A stretch of DNA of 64,000 nucleotides from Mycobacterium stomatepiae (GCF_010731715.1 NZ_AP022587.1:4092001-4156000); one strand, 5' to 3'. Shown: positions 10,368-18,891, counted from the first letter of the stretch. Numbers and translations are program-made. The notes: generated by a model not told the origin, from the sequence alone.

Positions 10368-11567
10368 TCAGTCGGGTAGTCGCGGCATCTCTATACCCAC
10401 GTCGCGGCCAATCAACACCCCGCGGGTTAGCGCGGACTTGCCGAATCGTTTCCGGACTTGGTCCACGGCGGCGTCTACCGTCGGCGATTCGGCGTAAAAC
10501 GGCAGCATCAGCTGTTGGGCCCCGCTGCGGTCGATGCCCGACACCGCGAAACCGACTAGCGTCAATCCTCGTTGGGCGATCGCGGGGGCGGCCGACGCGA
10601 CCAGCTGGCGGGCGGCGGCCAGGATCGGCTGCGTCGACGACGTCGCCCACGGCAGGGTATGCGACCGGGTGGCCCGGGTGAAGTCGTCGAACCGCAAGCG
10701 CAGCACCACGGTGCGACCGGTGCGCCCGGCGGCGCGCATCCGGGTGGTGATGCGGTCGATCAGGTTGATCACGACTGCGTCGATCTCGTTGGCCGACATG
10801 TGATTTCCAGCGCGTCCCAACGCCCGCTGGGCACCCACCGATCGGCGGTGCACCCCGGTGTCGACCCGGCGCCGGTCGACGTTGCGGGACAGCGCATACA
10901 GCTGGCGGCCCATGGCAGCACCCAGTAGCGAGGCCAGTGTCGACTCGCTGAGCTCGGCGACTTCGGCCACCGTCGTGATGCCGTAGCCGTGCAGTTTGTC
11001 GGCGGTCACCACGCCCACGCCCCACAACCGCCGCACCGGCAGCGGCCGCAGGAACGCGAGCTCTTGATCGGGCGGCACGAGCAGCAGCCCGTCCGGCTTG
11101 GCCTCCTGACTGGCGACCTTGGCCAGGAATTTGGTGCGGGCGATCCCGACGGTGATTGGCAGCCCGACTCGGTCCCGCACGTCGACTCGCAGCTGTGCCG
11201 CGATCTGGACCGGCGTGCCGGAGACCCGGAGCAAGCCACCGACGTCGAGGAACGCCTCGTCCACCGACAGCGGTTCAACGATCGGTGTGGCGTCCCGGAA
11301 CACCTCGAAGACCGCCTCGCTGGCGTGCGAATAGGCCGACATCCGCGGTGGCACCACGATGGCATCGGGGCACAGGCGCAGGGCCTGCCGGCCGCCCATC
11401 GCGGTGCGCACGCCGTAGGCCTTGGCCTCGTAGCTGGCGGCCAGCACGACGCCGCCGCCCACGATCACGGGGCGACCGCGCAGCGTCGGATCGTCGCGCT
11501 GTTCTACGGACGCGTAGAACGAGTCCAGATCCGCGTGCAGGATGGACGCATCGGTCTGCACGAACAT
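10368..11567 (-). CDS. dinB3: Y-family DNA polymerase, DinB3-type
   Basis: Translesion polymerase of the DinB/Pol IV group. The chosen ATG at 11567 gives 399 residues starting MFVQTDASILHADLDSFYASVEQ, which places the catalytic metal ligand motif (HADLDSFYASVEQ) near residue 12. SVDEAFLDV supplies the other acidic ligands, and helix-hairpin-helix RRLWGVGVVTADKL and a little-finger domain follow. Near the C terminus QQLMLPF fits the beta-clamp-binding hexamer. Its place next to ethR matches the third DinB of M. smegmatis; H37Rv lacks it here. It is 23 nt downstream of ethR on the same strand, so possibly co-transcribed, and a LexA-like palindrome overlaps the start codon. Confidence 0.9.
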   Translation of the reverse strand: MFVQTDASILHADLDSFYASVEQRDDPTLRGRPVIVGGGVVLAASYEAKAYGVRTAMGGRQALRLCPDAIVVPPRMSAYSHASEAVFEVFRDATPIVEPLSVDEAFLDVGGLLRVSGTPVQIAAQLRVDVRDRVGLPITVGIARTKFLAKVASQEAKPDGLLLVPPDQELAFLRPLPVRRLWGVGVVTADKLHGYGITTVAEVAELSESTLASLLGAAMGRQLYALSRNVDRRRVDTGVHRRSVGAQRALGRAGNHMSANEIDAVVINLIDRITTRMRAAGRTGRTVVLRLRFDDFTRATRSHTLPWATSSTQPILAAARQLVASAAPAIAQRGLTLVGFAVSGIDRSGAQQLMLPFYAESPTVDAAVDQVRKRFGKSALTRGVLIGRDVGIEMPRLPD

Positions 11568-11575
11568 ATGTTCGC
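11560..11575. promoter_or_regulatory. LexA/SOS-box-like palindrome overlapping the dinB3 start
   Basis: The 14-bp perfect palindrome CGAACATATGTTCG (11561-11574) contains the dinB3 ATG. The mycobacterial LexA box is TCGAAC-N4-GTTCGA; this site matches 10 of 12 defined bases, differing only at the two outermost positions. LexA binding here would block transcription or translation start of a translesion polymerase, which fits SOS logic. A start-codon overlap is unusual, and ethR transcription may also read through the site. Confidence 0.45.
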
Positions 11576-11590
11576 ACGCGGGTGCGACAA

Positions 11591-12232
11591 CTAGCCGGAT
11601 TCGCCGTAAATGCTGCTGAGCCAGATGTGGGTGAGGGTGTCGACAACCCGCTCGGTCTCCACCGCCGGGGTCTCGGCGGACAGCGCGGCCATCATCGTGC
11701 GTTCGTTCATCTGGTTGAGCGACGTCGCGAGGTCGGCCGCCGGGATGTTGTCCGGCGCGGCGCCACGTTCCCGTTCGGCGGTGATCATGGCAGCCGTTTG
11801 GTCGATCCACTTCTGCATGAATCCCGACCACAGCGTCCGCAGCTCCGAGCTGGTGGCCAGCGCCTCGGTGGCGGTGCGGGCCACCGCGCGGTGGGGGGCG
11901 AATTCGGTGAAAAACGCCTTGATGCCGTTGCGCCACACCCGGCGCGGGTCTGCCGGAAGCCGCATCACCGCGCCGTCGAACTCCGAATCGGCTCGCGCGA
12001 TCACCGGCTCGAGCAGCGAGAGCAGCACAGCTTCTTTGGACTTGAAATAGAAGTAGAAGGTGGGCCGCGAAATGCCGGCGCCTTTGGCCAGGTCATCGAC
12101 GGAAATGTCGGCCAGTGAACGCTCCTCGAGCAGCCGCTCTGCGGTCGCGAGGATCGCCTGCTCACGGTCGTCGCCCGAAGGGCGGATGGAGCGGCGGCCG
12201 CGCAGGGCGCGGGTCTGGCCGGCGGTTGTCAC
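11591..12232 (-). CDS. ethR: TetR-family repressor EthR
   Basis: Repressor of the Baeyer-Villiger monooxygenase gene ethA. The product aligns by eye with M. tuberculosis EthR: RGRRSIRPSGDDRE, the TetR helix-turn-helix ISVDDLAKGAGISRPTFYFYFKSKEAVLL (split around residues 40-70), then FMQKWIDQTAAMI, ALNQMNERT-like SLNQMNERTMMA and the ending HIWLSSIYGES. GTG at 12232 (MTTAGQTRALRG) gives 213 residues and fits the M. tuberculosis start; an ATG six codons upstream (12250) is the alternative. It is divergent from ethA across a 77-nt gap carrying the operator. EthR repression of ethA governs activation of thioamide drugs such as ethionamide in M. tuberculosis. Confidence 0.95.
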   Translation of the reverse strand: MTTAGQTRALRGRRSIRPSGDDREQAILATAERLLEERSLADISVDDLAKGAGISRPTFYFYFKSKEAVLLSLLEPVIARADSEFDGAVMRLPADPRRVWRNGIKAFFTEFAPHRAVARTATEALATSSELRTLWSGFMQKWIDQTAAMITAERERGAAPDNIPAADLATSLNQMNERTMMAALSAETPAVETERVVDTLTHIWLSSIYGESG

Positions 12233-12249
12233 GCCCGTTACTTTACACA

Positions 12250-12303
12250 TGGTCGATGATTTCGACAGTGCGTTGACTAGCTCGACAGTGTGTTGATAGC
12301 GTG
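12250..12303. promoter_or_regulatory. EthR operator between ethR and ethA
   Basis: The divergent gap holds two imperfect direct repeats with a 20-bp period: TCGACAGTGCGTTGACTAG at 12262 and TCGACAGTGTGTTGATAGC at 12282. The arrangement resembles the long M. tuberculosis EthR operator (recalled as repeats of TCGACAT..CGTTGA), which EthR binds cooperatively as an octamer. It sits 8-60 nt ahead of ethA, where binding would block both promoters. Confidence 0.75.
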
Positions 12304-12309
12304 GCGACT

Positions 12310-13779
12310 ATGACTGAGCATCTGGACGTCGTCATCGTGGGCGCTGGCATCTCCGGCGTGAGCGCGGCCTGGCACCTGCAGGACCGCTGCCCGACCAAGA
12401 GCTACGCCATCCTGGAGCGCCGCGACGATCTCGGCGGCACCTGGGACCTGTTCAAATATCCGGGCATCCGGTCCGACTCGGACATGTTCACGCTCGGGTT
12501 CCGCTTCAAGCCGTGGCGCTCGGCGAAGTCGATCGCCGAGGGCGCCGACATCAAGGCCTACATCAAGGAAGCCGCTGTCGAGAACGGCATCGATCGGCAT
12601 ATCCGCTACCGCCACCGCGTGGTGTCCGCCGACTGGTCCGATGCCGACAACCAGTGGACCCTGACCGTCGAGAGCGACGGTGCGCAGAGCGAGATCACCT
12701 GTTCCTTCTTGTTGGCCTGCACCGGTTACTACAACTACGACGAGGGATACTCGCCGACGTTCCCCGGCGCCGAGGACTTCGGGGGCACCATCGTGCATCC
12801 GCAGCATTGGCCGGAGGACCTCGACTACACGGGCAAGAAGATCGTCGTGATCGGGTCCGGCGCGACCGCGATCACCCTGATCCCGGCGCTGGTGAATTCC
12901 GGCTCCGGCTTTGTGACGATGCTGCAGCGCTCGCCGACCTACATCGGCTCGCTGCCCGGAGTCGACCCGTTCGCGGTGCGAGCCAACCGGCTGCTGCCGG
13001 AGCGCTTGGCGCACATCGCAAATCGCTGGAAAGCCATCATCTTCAGCACCTTCCAGTATCAGCTGGCCCGCAAACGCCCCGCCTATATGCGCAATCTGCT
13101 GATGACGATGGCGCAGCGACGTCTGCCGAAGGGCTACGACGTCGAGAAGCACTTCGGGCCGAGCTACAACGTGTGGGACCAGCGACTGTGCCTGGCACCC
13201 GACGGCGACTTCTTCAGGGTCATCCGGCACGGCAAGGCCGAGGTCGTCACCGACACCATTGAGCGATTCACCGAGAATGGAATCAAGCTCTCCTCGGGTG
13301 AGGAACTGCAAGCCGATATCATTGTCACCGCGACGGGTTTGAACATGCAGTTGCTCGGCGGCGTGCAGCCCACCCGCAACGGCGAGGCCTTCGATCTGAC
13401 GTCGTTGATGACCTACAAGGGTCTGATGTTCTCCGGCGTCCCGAACTTCGCCATCACCTTCGGCTACACCAATGCGTCCTGGACGCTGAAGGCCGACCTG
13501 GTCTCCGAATTCGTATGTCGCTTGCTGAACTACATGGACGCCAACGGCTTCGACAGCGTCGAGCCGCAACATCCCGGCAAGGACGTGGACGAACTGCCGT
13601 TCATGGACTTCAGCCCCGGCTACCTGCTGCGGTCGGTGCACTTGCTGCCCAAGTCGGGATCGCGTGAGCCGTGGCGGCTCAAGCAGAACTATCTGTTCGA
13701 CATGCGCACGATCCGCCGCGGCAAGGTCGCCGACGAGGGCCTGCGTTTCGCGAAAAAGCGCGCGCCGGTATCGGTTTAG
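12310..13779 (+). CDS. ethA: FAD-containing Baeyer-Villiger monooxygenase EthA
   Basis: Flavoprotein monooxygenase that oxidises ketones and, in M. tuberculosis, bioactivates ethionamide. ATG 12310 ([16 protein letters not shown]) gives 489 residues, the same as M. tuberculosis EthA; GTG 12301 is a weaker in-frame alternative. Motifs: FAD Rossmann fold [24 protein letters not shown] [14 protein letters not shown], the Baeyer-Villiger fingerprint [12 protein letters not shown] (about residue 155), and NADPH fold [15 protein letters not shown]. The C-terminal [23 protein letters not shown] block is also family-typical. It is preceded by the EthR operator. Its stop overlaps the convergent rraA stop by 4 nt. 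Confidence 0.96.
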   Translation: MTEHLDVVIVGAGISGVSAAWHLQDRCPTKSYAILERRDDLGGTWDLFKYPGIRSDSDMFTLGFRFKPWRSAKSIAEGADIKAYIKEAAVENGIDRHIRYRHRVVSADWSDADNQWTLTVESDGAQSEITCSFLLACTGYYNYDEGYSPTFPGAEDFGGTIVHPQHWPEDLDYTGKKIVVIGSGATAITLIPALVNSGSGFVTMLQRSPTYIGSLPGVDPFAVRANRLLPERLAHIANRWKAIIFSTFQYQLARKRPAYMRNLLMTMAQRRLPKGYDVEKHFGPSYNVWDQRLCLAPDGDFFRVIRHGKAEVVTDTIERFTENGIKLSSGEELQADIIVTATGLNMQLLGGVQPTRNGEAFDLTSLMTYKGLMFSGVPNFAITFGYTNASWTLKADLVSEFVCRLLNYMDANGFDSVEPQHPGKDVDELPFMDFSPGYLLRSVHLLPKSGSREPWRLKQNYLFDMRTIRRGKVADEGLRFAKKRAPVSV

Positions 13780-14255
13780 GAGCTGACGACGACGATGCCG
13801 TCGTCGTCGCTGTAGGCGATCTCGCCGGGCGTGAACGTCACACCACCGAGGCTGACCTCGACGTCGCGCTCGCCGACGCCGGTTTTGCCGCTCTTGCGGG
13901 GATTGGTGCCCAGCGCCTTGATGCCGATGTCGATGCCGCGCAATGCGGCGGCGTCGCGCACCGCGCCGTTGATCACCAGCCCGGCCCAGCCGTTGGAGCG
14001 GGCAAGCTCGGCGATCAGGTCCCCGAGCAGCGCGGTGTGCAGCGAGCCTGCGCCGTCGATCACCAGCACTCTGCCCGTACCCGGTTGTGACAGCACGGAT
14101 TTCAGCAGCGCATTGTCTTCAAAGCAGCGCACGGTGGTGATCGGTCCGGCGAATTCGGTACGACCGCCGAACTGGCGGAACTGAAGATCGCAGCTGCGTA
14201 CGTCGGGCCCGATCCGGTCGACGAGATCGGCCGTCGCCTCGAACGACACCTTCAT
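13776..14255 (-). CDS. rraA: RraA family protein (RNase E inhibitor-like / HMG aldolase fold)
   Basis: 159 residues, ATG 14255. RraA proteins bind and modulate RNase E in E. coli; many family members instead have class-II 4-hydroxy-4-methyl-2-oxoglutarate aldolase activity. Visible motifs are [23 protein letters not shown] (residues about 78-100), containing the G-x(20)-R-D aldolase metal/substrate motif, and [20 protein letters not shown] at the C terminus. The start codon overlaps the stop of hns by one base, so the two are probably translated from one transcript. The true activity cannot be decided from sequence. Confidence 0.93.
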   Translation of the reverse strand: MKVSFEATADLVDRIGPDVRSCDLQFRQFGGRTEFAGPITTVRCFEDNALLKSVLSQPGTGRVLVIDGAGSLHTALLGDLIAELARSNGWAGLVINGAVRDAAALRGIDIGIKALGTNPRKSGKTGVGERDVEVSLGGVTFTPGEIAYSDDDGIVVVSS

Positions 14256-14647
14256 CAGCGGCGCCGCAGCTGCCGGATCAGCAGGATTGCGAGCAGGCTC
14301 AGCGCTCCGGCAACCACCAGGGGCAACGGCGACTGGCCCGGCGTCGACTGCGGAATGTCCCTGGAGACGGGATTGTTGGCGGCCTCCACAGTGGATTTCG
14401 CCTGTGCTGCAGCATCTTTAGCAGCAGCAGCAATTTCGCCATTGGGCTCGATCCCGGTCTGGGGATCCTGCTGTGCCCCTGGTGGTTTGGGCGGGGAAAT
14501 CTTGGCGGGCGCCTTTTTTGCCGGTGCTTTCTTGGCGGGAGCCTTCTTTGCGACTGCCTTTTTGGCGGCCTTGGCGGGGTGCGTCTGCTCCGGGGGCGTC
14601 GCCGCGCCGTTGGTTTCGCTGTTGGGGTGATCCTGGGGGTCTGCCAT
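14255..14647 (-). CDS. hns: Membrane-anchored H-NS-like protein (Rv3852 homologue)
   Basis: 130 residues. The N-terminal half is lysine/alanine/proline rich with PAKK-type repeats ([21 protein letters not shown]), resembling histone H1 tails and able to bind DNA. The C-terminal half carries [19 protein letters not shown] and a single transmembrane helix [20 protein letters not shown] followed by RRR. ATG 14647 ([11 protein letters not shown]) fits the M. tuberculosis protein; a TTG 16 codons upstream would also be in frame. In M. tuberculosis Rv3852 is called a nucleoid-associated protein, but the membrane anchor makes an envelope role equally plausible. Operon with rraA. Confidence 0.9.
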   Translation of the reverse strand: MADPQDHPNSETNGAATPPEQTHPAKAAKKAVAKKAPAKKAPAKKAPAKISPPKPPGAQQDPQTGIEPNGEIAAAAKDAAAQAKSTVEAANNPVSRDIPQSTPGQSPLPLVVAGALSLLAILLIRQLRRR

Positions 14648-14753
14648 CCGGCCGCTCCTTCGCAGCTTTCTCTCGGCCATCGCTAGCGCCGCCAAAAGTT
14701 ACTCGGACCCCATCATGCCAGCACGGGTGAACGAGCCTTCCCGGCCAGGCGGG

Positions 14754-15266
14754 TCAGGGCCTGCGGCGCCGTGTCCACAGCAGGCCCGCGCCGATGATCG
14801 CGACAGCCACCGCGACGAACGGCCAGACCGGGATGTCGTGGCCGGGATCGCCGGTGGCGGCCGCGGGTCCTGGGGTGCCGGTACCGGCCACACTCAGGCG
14901 AAACGACCACGACCCGGACACCACATGGCCATCGGCAGAGGTGACCCGGTAGTTCACCGTGTAGGTCCCGATGGGGCCGAGCGGGCGCAGCGCGATGCCG
15001 ACGACCGCGCCCCGCACGGCGGTGTCACCGGTGGACCAGACGTTGCCGTCCGGTCCGACGACCGTCATGGCCGCGAAGGTGGTCTGCAGTCGCTCGTTGA
15101 AGGTGGCGCTGACCCGGTCCGGACCGGTCGCGAGAACCGCGTTGTCGGCGGGCTCGGCGGACACCCGCGTGGCGTGCGCCGACGCGACCGGTGCCGTCAG
15201 TGTCGCGGTTGACAGCATGGCGGCCAGCAGCAGGCCCGCCCAGGCGACAACGACCAGCCGCCTCAT
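14754..15266 (-). CDS. CopC-domain copper-binding periplasmic protein
   Basis: 170 residues: signal peptide (AGLLLAAMLSTATLTAPVASA), CopC beta-sandwich domain, then a Pro/Gly linker and C-terminal helix (WPFVAVAVAIIGAGLLW) with RRRR. If cleaved after ASA the mature protein begins with His (HATRVSAEPADNA), the usual first ligand of the CopC Cu(II) site. The second His lies in ADGHVVSGSWSF. The likely role is binding copper outside the membrane for import or delivery. The start overlaps the ycnI stop by 4 nt, forming an operon with ycnI and the Rv3850 homologue. There is no CopD permease domain or separate copD in the window. Confidence 0.88.
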   Translation of the reverse strand: MRRLVVVAWAGLLLAAMLSTATLTAPVASAHATRVSAEPADNAVLATGPDRVSATFNERLQTTFAAMTVVGPDGNVWSTGDTAVRGAVVGIALRPLGPIGTYTVNYRVTSADGHVVSGSWSFRLSVAGTGTPGPAAATGDPGHDIPVWPFVAVAVAIIGAGLLWTRRRRP

Positions 15267-15934
15267 GTCCTGGGGCGGCGAACCAGCACCAGGGCGATGC
15301 CGAGCGCGGCGACGACCAGGGCGGCTCCGCCCAACACCCGCGCAATGTTGTCCCCGGAGGTCGGTGCGCCGCCGTGGTCGCCGGACACGCCCGAATGGTG
15401 GTGCTCATGCGGAGTGGCCGACCCGGCGCCGAGCGTCAGCATGGGCACCGGATGCTCGGGCTCGCCGCCGTCGGCCAGCGGCTGCTGATCCCATTTGACG
15501 ACGGTCCCGTCCGCATAGGTCTGGGTGGCCGGGAAGCTGACGGTAGCGGTGTCGGGCAGCTGCACCGCGATCCGGAACAACGCGAACTGGTCGACTCCGA
15601 TCCCGCCCCCGGGCGCCGCGGTCCAGGTCACCGAATGGACGACGCCGGATGCCGTGTCACGGTCGAGCTTGGCCGTCCACCCGGGCATGGTCTCGGTGCG
15701 CGCGGACGAGACATCGGGCAGCGTAACGGTCAGCGCCGTGGTGGCGGCGCCCTTGTCGGACTCGTTGGGCACCTGAAAGGTCACGATCGCCATGGCGCCG
15801 CGAGCCGCGTTGTCGGCGCTGGCATGGACGTGCGCCCAGGCCGGTGCGGTCATGCTCGCGGCGCCGACGTAGAGCATGGCGGCAGCCGAGACGACAATCA
15901 GGGCACGGGAAATCCACCTGTCGCGGAATGGCAT
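15263..15934 (-). CDS. YcnI/DUF1775 copper-binding protein
   Basis: 223 residues with a signal peptide ending APAWA, so the mature protein starts HVHAS, as in YcnI proteins that bind Cu(II) through the N-terminal His plus Glu and Trp. Candidate partners are Glu in VPNESDKGA and Trp in VVKWDQQPL. A His-rich stretch (PHEHHHSG, about residue 180) and a C-terminal anchor (VLGGAALVVAALGIALVLV) follow. It is located between the Rv3850 homologue (15-nt gap) and copC (4-nt overlap). It is probably a copper chaperone or storage factor at the outer face of the membrane. Confidence 0.9.
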   Translation of the reverse strand: MPFRDRWISRALIVVSAAAMLYVGAASMTAPAWAHVHASADNAARGAMAIVTFQVPNESDKGAATTALTVTLPDVSSARTETMPGWTAKLDRDTASGVVHSVTWTAAPGGGIGVDQFALFRIAVQLPDTATVSFPATQTYADGTVVKWDQQPLADGGEPEHPVPMLTLGAGSATPHEHHHSGVSGDHGGAPTSGDNIARVLGGAALVVAALGIALVLVRRPRT

Positions 15935-15949
15935 GTCAGAACACTACTT

Positions 15950-16606
15950 TCAGGTCAATCCGAGCCGAGCCATCAGATCTGCTTCGATGCCGTCGAGTTG
16001 CGACGATATCGCCGAGTGCGCGGCGCGCCGACGCGCGGCCGGCATGTTCTCCGCTGCGGTGACCGCCGCCGACAAATCGGTGAGGCGCTCGGAAATGGCG
16101 GCCACGAACTGCTTGGTCTCGGCGTCCTTGGGCTTTTTGTCCTGCACCATCCGTAGGGACTTTTCCGAGCCGGCGATCCGCGCCGATAGCTGGGCGCCGT
16201 GCCCGGAGAACTGGCCGATCTGCGCCAGCGGAATCCCGAGCTGATCCGCGCGACGCTGGTCGATCATCGCGCGGGCGGCCATCGCCGCCCGGTAGATCAC
16301 CGGCGTCAGGATCGGCGCCAGCAGTCGCGACACCGTCAGCAACCGCCGGATCCGCGTCGGCGACAACACCTTGCCCTCTCGCGCCGCCTTGAGTTCGGTC
16401 TCGGCGACCTTCAACGCGGCGCGGTCGCTGTCCCGCTGCGATTTCAGCTGCGCCTTGAGGGCCTTGTCGGCGGCCCGACGATCGTCCTTGAACCGGCGCC
16501 GCTGGTTCTTGGCGGTGAGCTTGGCTTCCAGCTTGGCGCGGGCCTTGATCGCACGAGCTTCGGCACGACGCGTGGCGCGAGTCTTTCGCTTGCGAAACAG
16601 GCCCAT
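15950..16606 (-). CDS. DUF6474-type protein (Rv3850 homologue)
   Basis: 218 residues, the same length I recall for M. tuberculosis Rv3850. Highly basic N terminus (MGLFRKRKTRATRRAEARAI) followed by a long charged helical region (residues about 15-80, coiled-coil-like with many Lys/Arg/Ala/Glu). A moderately hydrophobic central part (LLTVSRLLAPILTPVIYRAAMAARAM) and a helical C terminus complete it. No enzymatic motif is visible and the function is unknown. It heads the run Rv3850 homologue-ycnI-copC on the minus strand, 123 nt downstream of espR. Confidence 0.85.
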   Translation of the reverse strand: MGLFRKRKTRATRRAEARAIKARAKLEAKLTAKNQRRRFKDDRRAADKALKAQLKSQRDSDRAALKVAETELKAAREGKVLSPTRIRRLLTVSRLLAPILTPVIYRAAMAARAMIDQRRADQLGIPLAQIGQFSGHGAQLSARIAGSEKSLRMVQDKKPKDAETKQFVAAISERLTDLSAAVTAAENMPAARRRAAHSAISSQLDGIEADLMARLGLT

Positions 16607-16729
16607 TCCCGGCCGCCTCCCGGTGTCTCGTGGACTATCGCTGTCGCGTGAACGCGATCCGTGGAGCCAACCCTAATCGGAACAGGACGACGGCAGCCCA
16701 ACAGGTCGGGCTGCGTCCGGGGAAGCGGC

Positions 16730-17128
16730 TTAGGCGTCGAGATGTTCGGCGCGACGTAGTTCGTCGACGCGCTCGACGATGTCCTGCTGGGCCTGCGCGG
16801 ATAACCCGGCGGCGCGCAGCGCGATACGGCGCACACCGTCGTCGCGCATGGTGGACATCCAGACCAACTCCCTGTCGAGCTTTTCGTAGTACTCGTCGTC
16901 AGTGAAGTAGGCCGACTTGATGCGGAAGAAGTTGGCCAGGGCGGCCATGGTCGCCGACGACGGGTTGGTGCGATTGCCGGAGCGTAGCTGCGACAGGTAG
17001 GGAGCCGACATCGTAATGCCTTCCGCCTTGAGTGCCGCGATCACCTCCGCAGAGGTATGCGGTCCGCGCCCGGGTGGATACACCGTGTCGAACAAGCGGT
17101 TCAGGCGGGCGGAAAACGTCGTGCTCAT
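16730..17128 (-). CDS. espR: Nucleoid-associated regulator EspR
   Basis: DNA-binding regulator that in M. tuberculosis controls espACD/ESX-1 and many envelope genes. ATG 17128 (MSTTFSARLNRLFDTVYPPG) gives 132 residues, matching EspR nearly residue for residue. It has an N-terminal Cro/C1-type helix-turn-helix (TSAEVIAALKAEGITMSAPYLSQLRSGNRTNPS, split around residues 25-57), then FFRIKSAYFTDDEYYEKLD and a C-terminal dimerisation helix pair ending DELRRAEHLDA. Several C-terminal residues differ from M. tuberculosis. The upstream region to 17584 is gene-free, and EspR genes elsewhere have long regulated leaders. Confidence 0.95.
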   Translation of the reverse strand: MSTTFSARLNRLFDTVYPPGRGPHTSAEVIAALKAEGITMSAPYLSQLRSGNRTNPSSATMAALANFFRIKSAYFTDDEYYEKLDRELVWMSTMRDDGVRRIALRAAGLSAQAQQDIVERVDELRRAEHLDA

Positions 17129-17584
17129 CGATATGACCTCCACTGGGCTGTAGAAGTGAAACTATTACCTAAGTGTATTTGCTGACCATGGTAGCGAGAG
17201 TTTGAGTCCGCAACCAGGTGCAAACGGGGGTGGGTTCGCTGGTGGTGACCCTGGGAATCGCTGAATCCGCACTTGACGAGCGTGTAACTAAATGACGGCA
17301 GTGTCCATAATGCGAGTAAAACTCACAGGTTATCCGCAGAAAGCAAGTCTGGTGTTCGGGTGCTTCGGCGATCCGGGGATACGTGGCGTCGGGGCCGGGT
17401 GGAAGGTGTCGGGCGGATATCTCGCAACTAGCGGGCGACGTGGACCCATCGAAAGCCTACTTTGCTGTCAGGTCTGATTTTGGCCATGTTTAGAGGGGCA
17501 GGGTGCAGCAAATCGCCCTCAGAGATACCTCTGGGGGCAACCGCCGGACCCGCCCGGCTTGCGCGCGGCAGTGGCCGCTGAACA
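17129..17584. other. Gene-free region upstream of espR
   Basis: About 455 nt between espR and the decayed GDT1 gene. It is locally AT-richer (17150-17200 and 17285-17330) and should hold the espR promoter. I see no RNA gene, no clear inverted repeat and no credible coding frame. A 61-codon frame at 17292 has no ribosome site and no mycobacterial character. Confidence 0.5.
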
Positions 17585-18125
17585 TTAGACGGTTTCCGGT
17601 GACCTCCCGGTCCACGAAGCCTCGCTGTGGCGTCGCCGCGGAGTTTGCGCCGTCGCCGCTGAGACGGCGACCGGCGCCACCGCCACAATCACCGCGATGG
17701 CCACCGGTCGCCAGCCCAGCGCGTTCTCAAACAGCATCCAGAGGCCGAAAATTCCGAACAGCGCGCCGGCCAAGACCATGCCCCGGGCGCTACCGATCCA
17801 GATGCCGGCCCAGTCGTGATCGTCGATGGTGGCCTCTTCCGTGCTCTCGTGCCACGCCCAGCCGGCTAAGGTCAGGCACGCGATCGCGGATGCAAGGGCC
17901 ATCGGGCGGGCCGGCAATGCGGCGCCGAGGCCGTGGCGCATCGCCACGGAAACTTCGGGCGCGCCAAACGTGGCGATCGTCACCCCGGGTGGCACGATCC
18001 ACCGTCGGAACCGCAATGCATAAGTCATCGTGATGAGCCGGGACCTGTCGCCCCAATTCGGCAAGGAAAACCCCTCCAAGACTCAAGAGTATGGCGGCAA
18101 ACATCGGGCCGACGTTTCGCCGCAT
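17585..18125 (-). pseudogene. Decayed GDT1/UPF0016 (TMEM165-like) cation transporter gene
   Basis: From ATG 18125 the frame reads MRRNVGPMFAAILLSLGGVFLAELG, then leaves frame inside the family signature E-x-G-D-[KR]-[ST]. The bases gaattgggg-c-gacaggtcc contain one G too many, and the next frame resumes DRSRLITMTYALRFRRW. Downstream, LPARPMALASAIACLTLAGW is joined by STEEATIDDHDWAGIWIG to MVLAGALFGIFGLWMLFENALGW. The second E-x-G-D signature and neighbouring helices, normally present in members of about 230 residues, are missing. Frameshift plus internal deletions indicate a true pseudogene of a family that exports Mn2+/Ca2+. Confidence 0.7.
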
Positions 18126-18357
18126 CGTTGACAACCACCGTGGTCGTCGAACGCCGCTCGAAGGTCTCGCCCACCGATGCGTTGGGATCGGTTCCCCAGG
18201 CCGGATTATTCGCCGGGATGTCGACGCGGGGATCCAGGGCTCCCCGTCGCTAACCGTCCCAGGCTAGCGGCGAGATCGCACGCTCGCCAGGCAAGCGGAT
18301 AAGTTCGGACCGCCATGTCTCTGAACTCGTGAGAAGGACCGAATCGATCGAATTCCC

Positions 18358-18891
18358 TTATGCCGCAAGCAACATGGCCAGAATAGCGGTGTCCGGATGG
18401 CTGATCGGGTCGACGCCGACACGGCTCACCATCGACGTGATGGTGCCGTCGGCTTCCGCCTCGACCCACGCCGCCCGGTGCTCTAATCCCAGGTAAGGCA
18501 ACCCCGGCAGCAGGACACATCCCGACGCCGCGCCGGTGCACTCCGGCAACGACGGCGTCGTCTCCGACGGGGGATGCAGCATAAGCAGCGCCGGAGGTTG
18601 GTGATCCGCGAAATACCCTGGCTGGATTGCGGATTCACCGAATACCGTGCCCTCGGCCAGCACCAGGCCGACGGTGTCCGGTTCGGGCTCGTCGGGCAGT
18701 TCCTCACGCGCGCCGAAAACCGTTGTAGTGGAAAGTAATCCGGGCAACGACGCGACTCGCACGGCGACCATCAGTAGCTGCGCCCACTCCTTGGTCGAGT
18801 CGGGCCACCGGCCGGAGATCACGAACCCCTTGAGGGCACCACGAGCATGGAAGGGAGCAACCCCTATCGGCTGGCCTGACCCAGTTTCCAT
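18358..18891 (-). CDS. Conserved hypothetical protein (Rv3847 homologue)
   Basis: 177 residues, the length and gene position (next to sodA, same strand) of M. tuberculosis Rv3847. It is acidic and soluble-looking with no transmembrane segment, starting METGSGQPIGVAPFHARGALKGFVISGRWPD. It contains Pro-rich stretches such as REELPDEPEPDTVGLVLAEG. No motif I can assign. It lies 168 nt downstream of sodA; a short hairpin (AAGGGC-CCCA-GCCCTT, 19023-19038) in that gap could limit read-through from sodA. The 18126-18357 stretch downstream shows nothing recognisable. Confidence 0.75.
   Translation of the reverse strand: METGSGQPIGVAPFHARGALKGFVISGRWPDSTKEWAQLLMVAVRVASLPGLLSTTTVFGAREELPDEPEPDTVGLVLAEGTVFGESAIQPGYFADHQPPALLMLHPPSETTPSLPECTGAASGCVLLPGLPYLGLEHRAAWVEAEADGTITSMVSRVGVDPISHPDTAILAMLLAA

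Noticed and set aside
10330..10370. Possible tRNA-like stretch (ctaattggtgcagcggtagg)
   Set aside because: No cloverleaf can be drawn; acceptor and T-arm pairs are missing.
17292..17477. 61-codon plus-strand frame upstream of espR
   Set aside because: No ribosome-binding site, unusual composition and no conserved-looking segment.
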